NCBI GenBank assembly: GCA_964424345.1
Contig: CAYRIK010000004.1
Location: forward strand, 1-64,000
DNA: 64,000 nt
Direction: 5' to 3'
Source: RGIG6307 sp964424345
GTDB taxonomy: Bacteria > Bacillota > Clostridia > Lachnospirales > Lachnospiraceae
The position numbers were made by a program, and so were the translations under genes. Of this stretch, positions 1 to 8,813 are shown in pieces. The first letter of the stretch is position 1; each line of letters starts with the position of its first letter. The notes under the pieces are model-generated. The model had not been told where the DNA came from. It did not search any database and saw only the letters and a list, made by a program, of their open reading frames with translations.

Positions 1-21
1 GAATGTACGGATTTTATTGCA

Positions 22-55
22 AAAGAAAAAGGCTCTGACCTTCTAAGTCAAAGCC
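22..55 (-). terminator. Rho-independent terminator of the tRNA-Thr transcript
   Basis: Read on the minus strand, GGCTTTGAC and GTCAGAGCC form a 9-bp stem with one T-G wobble, followed directly by a T-rich tract (TTTTTCTTTT). On the plus strand the wobble becomes a C-A mismatch, so the minus strand is the working one. It lies about 95 bases after the tRNA-Thr gene. Confidence 0.7.
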
Positions 56-147
56 TAATTTCTTCCCTTCGCAATGCCACAGATGTAATAAGTGTTCTAT
101 ACTGCCTTATCAACCCGTAACAAAAGTTCAGGAGTTTTTTGTTTGCA

Positions 148-220
<73 letters not shown>

Positions 221-231
221 ATTACTAATAC

Positions 232-260
232 ATAATAGCAAGAATGTTTTTGATTGTCAA
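232..260 (-). promoter_or_regulatory. SigA-type promoter for tRNA-Thr
   Basis: On the minus strand, TTGACA (260-255), a 17-base spacer and TATTAT (237-232). The -10 is preceded by TGC, an extended -10. It ends 12 bases before the tRNA 5' end, which fits a stable-RNA promoter. Confidence 0.8.
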
Positions 261-312
261 TAATTTTTTAAAAAGTTTTTGTATACTGGAAATGTGTGAT
301 GTCCTGATGTAC

Positions 313-347
313 AAAAAAATGTCCCGTAGTATAACATACTGCGGGAC
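313..347 (-). terminator. Terminator after the class A PBP gene
   Basis: A long hairpin with arms GTCCCGCAGTAT and ATACTACGGGAC (321-347) is followed on the minus strand by seven T (319-313). It starts 11 bases after the PBP stop codon. Confidence 0.85.
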
Positions 348-357
348 AACATTTTTA

Positions 358-3069
358 TTATTCGGAATCTTCATCAGAAGGAGTATACATACCGTATGTG
401 GTAGCATTTGCAGGGTCACCGCCCCAATGATGCTCTAACATATATTCATAGGTATGATGACAAGTTGTTGATGTAGGAGCAGAAGCATCATACTGCTGTA
501 ACCAAGCAGCAATAGAATCGCTGTTTGCATTGTCGCCAAGAGCGGCAAGTGCAGCACCTAATCGAGTACCTTCTTCTAATTCTGGATATTCTGTAAATGG
601 AAGAGTAACAGCACCTTCTGTCTTATAAGGACAATATTCTGTTGCAAGTACATTGTCTGTACCACAAACAATACCGCTCACATGAATGTTGCACTGGTCG
701 GTAGGTTCTGTACCTTCTTCAAAATATTCAGTATAAACATGAGCGTCACATATACCTGGACAAGGAAGTTTTCCGGATTTTGCACAAACCTGAACTTCGA
801 TGATGTTTTCTGGTTTTCCCATAATTTCTTTTTGTTCCAGACCTTCATGTACACGAGTCATAATCTTGCTGTATATCTTGCTATGTGTACTCTGTTCTGC
901 AGTGCTTAATTCTTTGTTGTTGTTATCAAAGCCAAGCCATACACTTCCAGTATAGTAAGGAGTGTAAGCAGAAATCCATACGTCCATGTCATCAGTTGTT
1001 GTACCAGTCTTACCAGCGACATCCCAGCCGGCTACACGAGCCTGTGTACCAGTACCTTCGTTGATAACATCACGCATTGCATCTGTTAAAAGCCAAGAAG
1101 TGCTTTCTTTTAATACACGTTTTTCTTCGTTAGAAGATTTATCTAAGATAATATTTCCATCATGGTCTAATACAGTAGTGTACAAAGTAGGTTCAATATA
1201 AACACCGCCATTTGCAATAGAAGCATAAGCTGCAGTTAATTCCAGATTTGTAACACCATTTGTAATACCGCCCAGACATAAAGATTGGTTTAAGTCGGTA
1301 TTGCCATCTTCATTTAGAGATGGTACCAGTGTTGTGAAACCAAAATCAAGCAGGTAATCCATACCAAGCTGTGGTGTGATCATTGTAGAAGCCTTTACGG
1401 TGATGACATTTCGTGACCAACGAATACCTTCTCTATAATTTAATAATCCTTTATAACCTTGAGAACGTTCATGCCAGTTTTTAACAAGACGATTGTTGCC
1501 GTCACCGGAATTAGTATATGCAAACGGAGCGTCATTTTGTACGCTTGCAAGTGTAAATCTGCCGCTGTCAAGAGCAGGAGCGTATGCTGCTAAAACTTTA
1601 AAACAAGAACCTGGAGAGCGGGTTGCAGAAGTAGCACGATTGAAAGATTTACTTACTGTTTTTTCACCACGTCCGCCAAGAAGTGCTTTAACATAACCTG
1701 TCTTTTGATCCATGATTACAACAGAAAGCTGTGGCTGAAGTGTAATACTTGTTTTTTCACCGAGTATTTCATCTCCTGCGGATACTGCGTATGCTTTGTA
1801 ATATTCTATCGCAGCTTCTGCGGCTTCTTTCGTATCAAACAACATTTTGTCGTTTGCTGGATCATAGCCGTCTTGGGTATAATTTTGTTCTTTTAAGTAT
1901 TTCTGCATCATTTCTGTGCTGTGATGAACAGTAGTACCATCTGCCTGTTCTACACTGAGCTGATAACTAAGTTGGTAGAATACACGAGGGAAGTTAGATT
2001 CATCACTGCATACTTCGTCTACAATCTTCTGAATATCAGAATCCATAGTAGAATTAATTTTGATACCGCCGCTGTAGATGAGATTTTCGGCCTGTGTTTC
2101 AGAATAGCCGATTTCGATAAGATCCTTTAAAACCTGATCGGTAACAGCATCTACAAAATAGGAAGTAACCGTATCATTTGCAGCATAAACTTCATTGTAT
2201 TGAGCAATTCTTGGATATGGATCATCAGCCATTGCCTCATCGTATTCTGCTTGTGAGATATATTCTAAAGCGAGCATATCGTTTAATACTTTTATACGAC
2301 GTTCAGCATTTCTTTCTGGTTTGGTGATTGGGTTATAGCCGCTAGGGCTTTTGGTAATCGCCGCAATGACTGCACACTCAGACAATGTCAGATCAGAAAC
2401 GTCTTTTCCAAAATAACGAAGAGAAGCAGCCTGTACGCCGAGCGTGTTTTGTCCAAGATTAATCGTATTCAGATAACGGATCAATACTTCGTCTTTAGAT
2501 AATTCTTTTGTGATCTGGATTGCAAGATACCATTCCTGAATTTTACGTTCTACGCTTTCTAATTTGGATTCATTTACGAAATTTTCATAAATGGTGTTCT
2601 TAATAAGCTGTTGTGTGATTGTGCTGGCACCAGAACTGAAATTCAGTCCGTTCATGACACCGCTGACACCTGCACGCACGATACCGATTACATCGACACC
2701 GTTATGCTCATAAAAACGGCTGTCTTCTATCGCGATAAATGCCTTTTGTAAATAATCAGGAACTTTGTCCAGTGTAACGTTGATACGGTTTGAACCACTG
2801 GTAACGAGTTTTGCCATCTGATTTCCATCTGTGTCATAAACAAAGGAAGAAAAACCTTCAGCAGAAACGTCAGAGCTGTTAATGTTTGGAGCATTGTCAA
2901 TACAACCTTCAAAAGCACCAATTGCAGCACTTCCGCCAATTACGACACAAATAACAACAAGTAACAGCAGAGTGTGACAACAAAAGATTAAAATACGTCG
3001 TCCGAGTTTTTCGGATTTAGAATTGATTTTTTGTTGGCTCTGCTTAAGTCCATTTTTACTATAGTTCAT
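358..3069 (-). CDS. Bifunctional class A penicillin-binding protein (PBP1a family)
   Basis: This enzyme polymerises and cross-links peptidoglycan at the outer face of the membrane. A 903-residue protein has one N-terminal membrane anchor (about 27-52). The GT51 glycosyltransferase domain follows, with the catalytic-Glu motif EDSRFYEHNG (Glu115) and GASTITQQLIKN (148-159). The transpeptidase domain carries SCFK (nucleophile Ser488, Lys491), SRN (552-554) and KTG (687-689). A Cys-containing C-terminal extension follows, as is common in clostridial PBP1a. The start at 3069 is preferred over an in-frame ATG six codons upstream because AGAAAGGA lies 7-8 bases before it. It is monocistronic, with its own extended -10 promoter and terminator. 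Confidence 0.95.
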   Translation of the reverse strand: MNYSKNGLKQSQQKINSKSEKLGRRILIFCCHTLLLLVVICVVIGGSAAIGAFEGCIDNAPNINSSDVSAEGFSSFVYDTDGNQMAKLVTSGSNRINVTLDKVPDYLQKAFIAIEDSRFYEHNGVDVIGIVRAGVSGVMNGLNFSSGASTITQQLIKNTIYENFVNESKLESVERKIQEWYLAIQITKELSKDEVLIRYLNTINLGQNTLGVQAASLRYFGKDVSDLTLSECAVIAAITKSPSGYNPITKPERNAERRIKVLNDMLALEYISQAEYDEAMADDPYPRIAQYNEVYAANDTVTSYFVDAVTDQVLKDLIEIGYSETQAENLIYSGGIKINSTMDSDIQKIVDEVCSDESNFPRVFYQLSYQLSVEQADGTTVHHSTEMMQKYLKEQNYTQDGYDPANDKMLFDTKEAAEAAIEYYKAYAVSAGDEILGEKTSITLQPQLSVVIMDQKTGYVKALLGGRGEKTVSKSFNRATSATRSPGSCFKVLAAYAPALDSGRFTLASVQNDAPFAYTNSGDGNNRLVKNWHERSQGYKGLLNYREGIRWSRNVITVKASTMITPQLGMDYLLDFGFTTLVPSLNEDGNTDLNQSLCLGGITNGVTNLELTAAYASIANGGVYIEPTLYTTVLDHDGNIILDKSSNEEKRVLKESTSWLLTDAMRDVINEGTGTQARVAGWDVAGKTGTTTDDMDVWISAYTPYYTGSVWLGFDNNNKELSTAEQSTHSKIYSKIMTRVHEGLEQKEIMGKPENIIEVQVCAKSGKLPCPGICDAHVYTEYFEEGTEPTDQCNIHVSGIVCGTDNVLATEYCPYKTEGAVTLPFTEYPELEEGTRLGAALAALGDNANSDSIAAWLQQYDASAPTSTTCHHTYEYMLEHHWGGDPANATTYGMYTPSDEDSE

Positions 3070-3098
3070 AAAATATCCTTTCTGCATACATACAAAGC

Positions 3099-3107
3099 AT
3101 TATAGCA
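3099..3107 (-). promoter_or_regulatory. Extended -10 promoter for the PBP gene
   Basis: On the minus strand TGCTATAAT (3107-3099) is a perfect extended -10, about 30 bases before the start codon. No good -35 hexamer is visible at 16-18 bases, which is acceptable for an extended -10 site. Confidence 0.6.
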
Positions 3108-3308
3108 AAAATACAGCATAAAATAAAGTATTTTTCCATGGAAATTCCATGAAGATTTCCTTAGGATTTTGGGGATTTTTTCAGAAAAAAAAGGAAAGTA
3201 TCTTATAAAAAAGAGCATCACCATAAGAATTAGAATCTTATGTACATTGTTTTTGGAAAAATATGTTTGCATTTGCACAAAAGAACGCTTATCGTGCATA
3301 GAACAATC

Positions 3309-3337
3309 TTGCAAAGGCTCGTAAAAAATAGTATATT
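3309..3337 (+). promoter_or_regulatory. SigA-type promoter for the yigZ-TPM-pspA run
   Basis: TTGCAA (3309-3314), a 17-base spacer and TATATT (3332-3337), ending 31 bases before the yigZ start codon. Confidence 0.6.
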
Positions 3338-3368
3338 AAAAAAGTAAAAGAAAAGCAGGAGTAAATAC

Positions 3369-4031
3369 ATGAATTCAAAGAAACAGGAAAGTTACAGAAT
3401 ATTATATACAGATTCTTCCGAAATACAGACTTTTACAGGCGAAATTGTTGAGAAAAAATCTCGTTTTATCGCCAGTGTACGAAAGGTAGAAAGTGAAGCG
3501 GAAGCAGTTGCATTTATCGAGGAAATGAAGAAACGATATTATGATGCCAGACATAATTGCAGTGCTTTTGTAATCGGCAGCCACGCAGAACTTACACGAT
3601 GCAGTGATGATGGGGAACCTAGCGGTACAGCAGGAAGACCAATGTTAGAAGTGTTGTTAGGTTCTGAAATACGAAATGTAGCGGCTGTTGTAACAAGATA
3701 TTTTGGAGGTGTGCTTCTTGGAACAGGTGGATTGGTAAGAGCGTATACACAGGCACTTCAGGAAGCATTAAAAGAATGTCCAACTGCTATGATGCAGTAT
3801 GGAAAGCGTATCGAGGTAGATACAGATTATAACAATATCGGAAAGATATTGTATTTTATGGGACAAAATGGACTGACACAGGAAAGCAGTGAATATACAG
3901 ATAAAGTAAGTTTGGTCGTGCTTGTTCCTGGAGATATGGCAGATCATTTTTGTAAAGAGATTACAGAATTAACGGCTGGACGCAGTACAACGACTGTTTT
4001 AGAAGAAGTATTTTATCCAGTACCAGAATAA
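3369..4031 (+). CDS. YigZ/IMPACT family protein
   Basis: A 220-residue protein of the YigZ/YvyE (UPF0029/IMPACT) family. The N-terminal domain carries the family signature: KKSRFIA near residue 30, then a DDGEPSGTAGRP stretch around residues 76-87 and the VTRYFGG-LGTGGL region. A C-terminal ferredoxin-like domain (about 140-215) completes the usual length. The eukaryotic homologue IMPACT regulates the kinase GCN2. The bacterial role is not settled, though ribosome or tRNA-related functions have been proposed. GCAGGAG lies 9 bases before the ATG. The next gene starts 31 bases downstream, so co-transcription is plausible. Confidence 0.9.
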   Translation: MNSKKQESYRILYTDSSEIQTFTGEIVEKKSRFIASVRKVESEAEAVAFIEEMKKRYYDARHNCSAFVIGSHAELTRCSDDGEPSGTAGRPMLEVLLGSEIRNVAAVVTRYFGGVLLGTGGLVRAYTQALQEALKECPTAMMQYGKRIEVDTDYNNIGKILYFMGQNGLTQESSEYTDKVSLVVLVPGDMADHFCKEITELTAGRSTTTVLEEVFYPVPE

Positions 4032-4062
4032 AAGGCAAAGATTTTTTACAGGAGGAGTTTTT

Positions 4063-5184
4063 ATGGGAAGAAGTGGAGCAGGCGGAGGCCGCAGCGGTGG
4101 TGGAGGCCATAGTGGCGGCGGCAGAAGCGGCGGAAGTCGTTCAAGCGGCAGAAGTGCAATGGGTGGTTCCGGCGGCAGAAGCGGTATGGGAAGCAGTTCC
4201 AGACCAAGTGGCGGTAGTTCTAGACCAAGCGGAGGTTTTGGCGGTCCAAGACCAAATCCAAGACCAAGTGGTGGATTTGGAGGCCCAAGACCAGGAGGAT
4301 TTGGTCCAGGTCCGATGCCAGGTGGCGGTTTCGGAGGCCCAAGACCACCAAGACATCCAAATAGACCACCAAGACGAGGCGGCGGATGTTCTAGTGTGAT
4401 AGGTGTTGTATTTGCTTGGCTGCTTGTTGTATATCTTTTATTTTCATGTGTAGGAAATGGATTTCGATATCAATTAGGTAATGCAAGCTATAACGTAGAT
4501 TACAACAGCGGTTCAAGCAGTGGCGTTACAAAATCTACTGTAAAGAGAGAAAAACTGAAGTTAAAACTATCCGATGAAGCAGGATACTTTACCGATGAAT
4601 GTGGTTGGATTCAAAATCGTACAACATTGGAAAAGGGCTTAAAGCAATTCTATGATGAAACTGGTATTTTACCATATGTTTATATTATTGATAATGTAGC
4701 CGGAGATTATGATCCTTCTACACAAAAGTTAGAACAGTTCGCAGAAACACAGTACGAACAGCTCTTTGATGATGAAGGTCATATTTTGTTAGTATTCTGG
4801 GATTATAATGGAGCATATGAGTATACATTGTGGCTTGGTGCAGATACGGTTTCTCTCATGGATACAGAAGCGTGTGACATCTTATTTGATTATTTAGACC
4901 ACTATTATTACGCAGCAGCAACAGAAGATGAGTTTTTTGCAAATGCTTTCGCACAAGCAGGAGAACATATGATGAAGGTGACAAGGTCTTCCGGATATTA
5001 TGTTGTAATTGTTTTAGTAGCAGGTGCTGCGGTATTTGTAGTTTATAAAACAATCAAATCACGCAAAGAAAAAAAAGATGAAAGAAAGAAAAAAGCAGAA
5101 GAAATCTTAAACACTCCGTTAGAAACATTTGGAAGCGGCGGAGCAGATATAGATGAATTAGCAAAGAAGTATGAAAAGGAGTAA
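4063..5184 (+). CDS. TPM-domain membrane protein with Gly/Arg/Pro-rich N-terminus
   Basis: The 373-residue protein has an unusual first ~108 residues made almost only of Gly, Ser, Arg and Pro with repeated GGFGGPRP-like units. A hydrophobic segment follows (about 110-132). The middle part (about 165-300) resembles a TPM (DUF477, TPM_phosphatase) domain, with LSDEAGYFTDE and HILLVFWDYNGAYEYTLWLG as family-like stretches. A second membrane segment lies at about 312-331, followed by a charged tail. An AGGAG site precedes the ATG. pspA starts 5 bases after the stop, so the two are surely co-transcribed. TPM proteins have been tied to membrane stress and photosystem repair; the function here is inferred only from the PspA partner. 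The Gly/Arg-rich end is predicted to be disordered. Confidence 0.8.
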   Translation: MGRSGAGGGRSGGGGHSGGGRSGGSRSSGRSAMGGSGGRSGMGSSSRPSGGSSRPSGGFGGPRPNPRPSGGFGGPRPGGFGPGPMPGGGFGGPRPPRHPNRPPRRGGGCSSVIGVVFAWLLVVYLLFSCVGNGFRYQLGNASYNVDYNSGSSSGVTKSTVKREKLKLKLSDEAGYFTDECGWIQNRTTLEKGLKQFYDETGILPYVYIIDNVAGDYDPSTQKLEQFAETQYEQLFDDEGHILLVFWDYNGAYEYTLWLGADTVSLMDTEACDILFDYLDHYYYAAATEDEFFANAFAQAGEHMMKVTRSSGYYVVIVLVAGAAVFVVYKTIKSRKEKKDERKKKAEEILNTPLETFGSGGADIDELAKKYEKE

Positions 5185-5189
5185 AAATT

Positions 5190-5867
5190 ATGGGAATGTT
5201 AGACAGATTTAATGATATTGTAAAATCCAATATCTCAGCTATTATGGATAAGTTTGAAGATCCAGAAAAGATGGTAGAGCAGTATTTAATCGACCTTACA
5301 GAAGATTTAACAGAAGTAAAAGAAGAAACAGCTGTTGTAATGGCAGAAGAAACAAGATGTAAAAAAGCTGTAGAAGAAAATGCAAAAGTAATTACAAAAT
5401 ACTTAAATCTTGCAAAATCTGCATTAGAAGCTGGAAACGAAGGCGATGCACGTATTTTCTTAGAAAAGAAAAATGAACTGGAAGCACATGCAGAAAGTTT
5501 AAAGGCTGCATGGGAAGCTGCAAAAGTAAATGCAGAGAAAATGCGTGAATTACATGATAAGTTAGTAAATGATATTGAAAGCTTAAAAGTTCGTAAAGAA
5601 GCAATCAAAAACAAAGTAAGTGTTGCAAAGACACAGGAAAAAGTAAATAAATATGCAAGCAGTGCAGACAAGTATATTGGCAAGTTAGGTGCATTTGGCC
5701 GTATGGAAGAAAAAGCAGATAAGATGTTAAATGTAGCAAATGCAAAAGATGAGCTTGCAAAAGCAGGAAATAAGTTATCTGATTTAGAAAGCAAGTATGC
5801 AGTAAAAGAAGAAAATGCTGCAGTAGAAGCTGACTTAGCTGCATTAAAGGCACAGCTTGGTTTATAA
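5190..5867 (+). CDS. PspA/IM30 family membrane-stress protein
   Basis: A 225-residue, almost entirely helical, highly charged protein starting with GMLDRFNDIVKSNISAIMDK, the amphipathic N-terminal helix of PspA/IM30/Vipp1. The EDPEKMVEQYLIDL stretch (about 23-36) is the classic family signature, followed by long coiled-coil heptads. PspA/Vipp1 proteins are bacterial relatives of ESCRT-III that coat and stabilise damaged membranes. The gene sits 5 bases after the TPM-domain gene and is followed by a strong terminator. Codon use is rich in AAA and GCA like its neighbours. Confidence 0.93.
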   Translation: MGMLDRFNDIVKSNISAIMDKFEDPEKMVEQYLIDLTEDLTEVKEETAVVMAEETRCKKAVEENAKVITKYLNLAKSALEAGNEGDARIFLEKKNELEAHAESLKAAWEAAKVNAEKMRELHDKLVNDIESLKVRKEAIKNKVSVAKTQEKVNKYASSADKYIGKLGAFGRMEEKADKMLNVANAKDELAKAGNKLSDLESKYAVKEENAAVEADLAALKAQLGL

Positions 5868-5890
5868 GATAAATAAATAATCATCATAAA

Positions 5891-5932
5891 AAAAGAGGAT
5901 TTAGACGATATATCGTCCGAATCCTCTTTTTT
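5891..5932. terminator. Bidirectional terminator between pspA and typA
   Basis: Outer arms AAAAGAGGATT and AATCCTCTTTT enclose a second small palindrome (GACGAT/ATCGTC). Poly-A on the left and poly-T on the right serve the converging genes on both strands. Confidence 0.85.
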
Positions 5933-5954
5933 AATATGTTATTCTTTATAAGAC

Positions 5955-7778
5955 TTATCTCTTAGAACGTTTTCTCATAGTTGGGTCTAAAATCTTCTTA
6001 CGAATACGAAGGGAGGTTGGTGTAACCTCTAATAATTCATCTGTTTCAATAAATTCCAAAGCCTGTTCAAGACTTAATACCTTCTTTGGAGTGAGGCGAA
6101 GTGCTTCATCTGCAGAAGAAGAACGGGTATTTGTAAGCTGTTTTTTCTTACATACGTTGATTTCAATGTCTTCTGTTTTAGCAGACTGACCAACAACCAT
6201 ACCTGAGTAAACACGTTCACCAGGTCCGATAAATAAAGTACCGCGATCCTGTGCATTGTAAAGACCATAAGTAACGGCTTCACCAGCTTCAAAAGCAATC
6301 AAAGAACCCTGCTTACGGTAAAGGATATCTCCCTTGTATGGGCCGTAATCATCAAATACAGTGTTGATAATACCATTACCCTTTGTATCGGTCATAAATT
6401 CACCACGATAACCAATCAAACCTCTAGATGGGATAGAGAACTCTAAACGTGTGTAACCGCCTGTGCCGTTGCCCATGCTTAAAAGCTCACCTTTTCTCTG
6501 AGAAAGCTTTTCGATAACGTTACCGGAAAATTCATCAGGAACATCGATATAAGCAAGTTCCATTGGCTCTAATTTGTGGCCTTTTTCGTCTGTATGGTAT
6601 AAAACTTCTGCTTTAGAAACAGCAAATTCAAAACCTTCACGACGCATATTTTCAATTAAAACAGATAAGTGTAATTCACCACGGCCGGATACTTTGAAAG
6701 CATCAGCGTTTTCTGTTTCTTCTACACGAAGAGAAACGTCTGTATTTAATTCTTTGAATAAACGATCACGTAAGTGACGGCTAGTAACGTATTTACCTTC
6801 CTGACCTGCAAGTGGAGAGTCATTTACTACAAAGTGCATAGCAATAGTAGGCTCAGAAATTTTCTGGAATGGGATTGGCTTTACGTCTTCTACATGGCAG
6901 AGTGTATCACCGATGTGGATATCAGCAATACCAGAGATAGCAACGATAGAACCGATGCTGGACTGTTTTACTTCTACTTTATTTAAGCCATCAAATTCAT
7001 ACAGCTTACTTACTTTTACTTTTTTCTGCTTTTCTGGATCGTGTGCATTTACAATGATAACTTCCTGATTTACGCTGATAGTACCATTGTCTACTTTACC
7101 TACGCCGATACGACCTACATATTCATTGTAGTCGATAGTAGAAATAAGTACCTGTGTACCAGCATCTGGATCGCCTTCTGGAGCAGGAATGTAATCTAAG
7201 ATTGTTTCAAATAAAGGTACCATATCTGTACCAGGAGTATTCATATCTAAAGATGCGATACCAGCTTTTGCAGAAGCAAAGATGAATGGACAGTCTAACT
7301 GAGCATCATCTGCATCTAAGTCAAGGAATAATTCTAAAACTTCGTCTACTACTTCAGCAGGACGAGCTTCTGGACGGTCAATCTTATTTACGCATACGAT
7401 AACAGGAAGCTTTAATTCTAAAGCTTTTCTAAGTACGAATTTTGTCTGAGGCATAGCACCTTCAAATGCGTCAACAACTAAGATAACGCCGTTTACCATT
7501 TTTAAAACACGTTCTACTTCACCACCGAAGTCAGCGTGTCCAGGAGTGTCAATAATGTTGATCTTGGTATTTTTATAAGTTACCGCGGTATTCTTTGCTA
7601 AGATTGTAATACCACGTTCTCTTTCAATATCATTGGAGTCCATGATACGATCGGCTACTTCCTGACCTGCGCGGAATACACCGGATTGTTTTAACAGCTC
7701 ATCCACCAATGTGGTTTTGCCATGGTCAACGTGTGCGATAATTGCGATGTTTCTTACATCTTCTCTTGTCTGCTTCAT
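5955..7778 (-). CDS. typA: Translational GTPase TypA/BipA
   Basis: A 607-residue ribosome-binding GTPase that helps 50S assembly, particularly under cold or other stress. The G1 motif AHVDHGKTTL follows the start; the switch and DTPGHADFGGEVERVL (G3) and NKIDRPEARP (G4) segments are all present. The EF-G-like domains and a TypA-specific C-terminal domain complete the normal family length. The start at 7778 (MKQTRED) is chosen because AGGAGG lies 4-5 bases upstream; the longer reading frame to 7820 has no such site and reaches towards the promoter. It is a single-gene unit with its own promoter and a shared bidirectional terminator. Confidence 0.97.
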   Translation of the reverse strand: MKQTREDVRNIAIIAHVDHGKTTLVDELLKQSGVFRAGQEVADRIMDSNDIERERGITILAKNTAVTYKNTKINIIDTPGHADFGGEVERVLKMVNGVILVVDAFEGAMPQTKFVLRKALELKLPVIVCVNKIDRPEARPAEVVDEVLELFLDLDADDAQLDCPFIFASAKAGIASLDMNTPGTDMVPLFETILDYIPAPEGDPDAGTQVLISTIDYNEYVGRIGVGKVDNGTISVNQEVIIVNAHDPEKQKKVKVSKLYEFDGLNKVEVKQSSIGSIVAISGIADIHIGDTLCHVEDVKPIPFQKISEPTIAMHFVVNDSPLAGQEGKYVTSRHLRDRLFKELNTDVSLRVEETENADAFKVSGRGELHLSVLIENMRREGFEFAVSKAEVLYHTDEKGHKLEPMELAYIDVPDEFSGNVIEKLSQRKGELLSMGNGTGGYTRLEFSIPSRGLIGYRGEFMTDTKGNGIINTVFDDYGPYKGDILYRKQGSLIAFEAGEAVTYGLYNAQDRGTLFIGPGERVYSGMVVGQSAKTEDIEINVCKKKQLTNTRSSSADEALRLTPKKVLSLEQALEFIETDELLEVTPTSLRIRKKILDPTMRKRSKR

Positions 7779-7836
7779 GATACCTCCTAAATTTGTATCT
7801 GTGTGAAAATAAAGTTGCATTTTTCAAAACTCGAAC

Positions 7837-7865
7837 ATTATAGCATTGAATGGAAAGTCTTGCAA
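7837..7865 (-). promoter_or_regulatory. SigA-type promoter for typA
   Basis: On the minus strand TTGCAA (7865-7860), a 17-base spacer ending in TGC, and TATAAT (7842-7837). It is close to consensus and also has an extended -10. The mRNA leader would be about 50 bases. Confidence 0.8.
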
Positions 7866-8075
7866 GGTGTTTCCTTCATAATAAAGGGAAAAAATAGTTT
7901 TTTTTGAGGAACAAAGGAGATATAGGAAAAAGAAAGTACAACTTTTATATAATCTGTCGCTTTTTTTGGATGAGTTGGACTTCTATTTTTCAAAAGAATG
8001 TAGTACAATTTAACGTGTTAAAAGCCATTGCTATGGCGCAAGAACCAGTGTCAAAATAGAAAGGGGAAATACAAA

Positions 8076-8717
8076 ATGACCGGAAAAGAATTAGAAAACA
8101 ATCAGGTAACGATTATTGGGGAGGTAGTAAGTACTTTTACATATAATCACGAAATTTTTGGAGAAGGATTTTATATGATGGATCTTCGTGTGGAACGTCT
8201 GAGCAATTCTTACGATATCATCCCAGTGATGATTTCAGAACGCCTTATGGATGTTACACAAGATTATCGTGGACGATATATGGAAGTGCAGGGACAGTTC
8301 CGTTCTTATAATCGTCATGATGAAAGAAAAAATAAGTTAGTATTGAGTGTGTTTGCAAGAGAAGCAGGATTTATAGAAGTAGATGAAGAAAATATGCCGG
8401 AAAGCAATCAGACCAATCAGGTATATTTAGATGGTTATATCTGCAAAGAGCCAATTTATCGAAAGACTCCGCTTGGCAGAGAGATTGCAGATTTGCTTTT
8501 AGCAGTAAATCGTCCATATGGAAAGAGTGATTATATTCCTTGTATTTGCTGGGGCAGAAATGCAAGATATGCCGGTAATTTTAAAGTTGGAGATCGTGTG
8601 CTTGTATGGGGACGCATTCAGAGCAGAGAATATATGAAGCGTTTAGATGAAGAAAATGTAGAAAAACGCGTAGCATACGAAGTTAGTGTAAGCAAGTTGG
8701 AAATGGCAGCAGAGTAA
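8076..8717 (+). CDS. Single-stranded DNA-binding (SSB/OB-fold) protein with two tandem OB domains
   Basis: A 213-residue protein that appears to hold two OB-like halves. Residues ~8-105 begin NQVTIIGEVVSTF; residues ~118-205 begin NQVYLDGYICKEPIYRKTPLGREIADLLLAVNR, the usual pattern of an SSB N-terminal strand and L12 loop, followed by PCICWGRNAR and VGDRVLVWGRIQSRE. The acidic SSB C-terminal tip is absent. The start at 8076 is supported by AAGGGGAAA 7 bases upstream; an in-frame ATG 16 codons earlier has no ribosome binding site. It precedes dapA by 96 bases, but dapA has its own promoter. A house-keeping SSB is expected elsewhere, so this is probably an accessory one. Confidence 0.8.
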   Translation: MTGKELENNQVTIIGEVVSTFTYNHEIFGEGFYMMDLRVERLSNSYDIIPVMISERLMDVTQDYRGRYMEVQGQFRSYNRHDERKNKLVLSVFAREAGFIEVDEENMPESNQTNQVYLDGYICKEPIYRKTPLGREIADLLLAVNRPYGKSDYIPCICWGRNARYAGNFKVGDRVLVWGRIQSREYMKRLDEENVEKRVAYEVSVSKLEMAAE

Positions 8718-8736
8718 TGGCTAAAAGCAGATTGGG

Positions 8737-8765
8737 TTGACACTCGTTTTGGGTGATGTTAGTAT
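8737..8765 (+). promoter_or_regulatory. SigA-type promoter for dapA-dapB
   Basis: TTGACA (8737-8742), a 17-base spacer and TAGTAT (8760-8765). The leader to dapA is about 40 bases, too short for a lysine riboswitch. Confidence 0.7.
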
Positions 8766-8813
8766 TAAGCGTAGAAAAATACACATCATACATATATTGG
8801 AGGACACACAAAC

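Noticed and set aside
5054..5887. 277-residue minus-strand reading frame
   Set aside because: It is the antisense shadow of pspA and its terminator, rich in Ser/Phe/Leu with no domain; pspA is a clear family member with a ribosome binding site.
8718..8813. Lysine riboswitch upstream of dapA
   Set aside because: The leader after the promoter is only ~40 bases and no L-box five-helix pattern is present.
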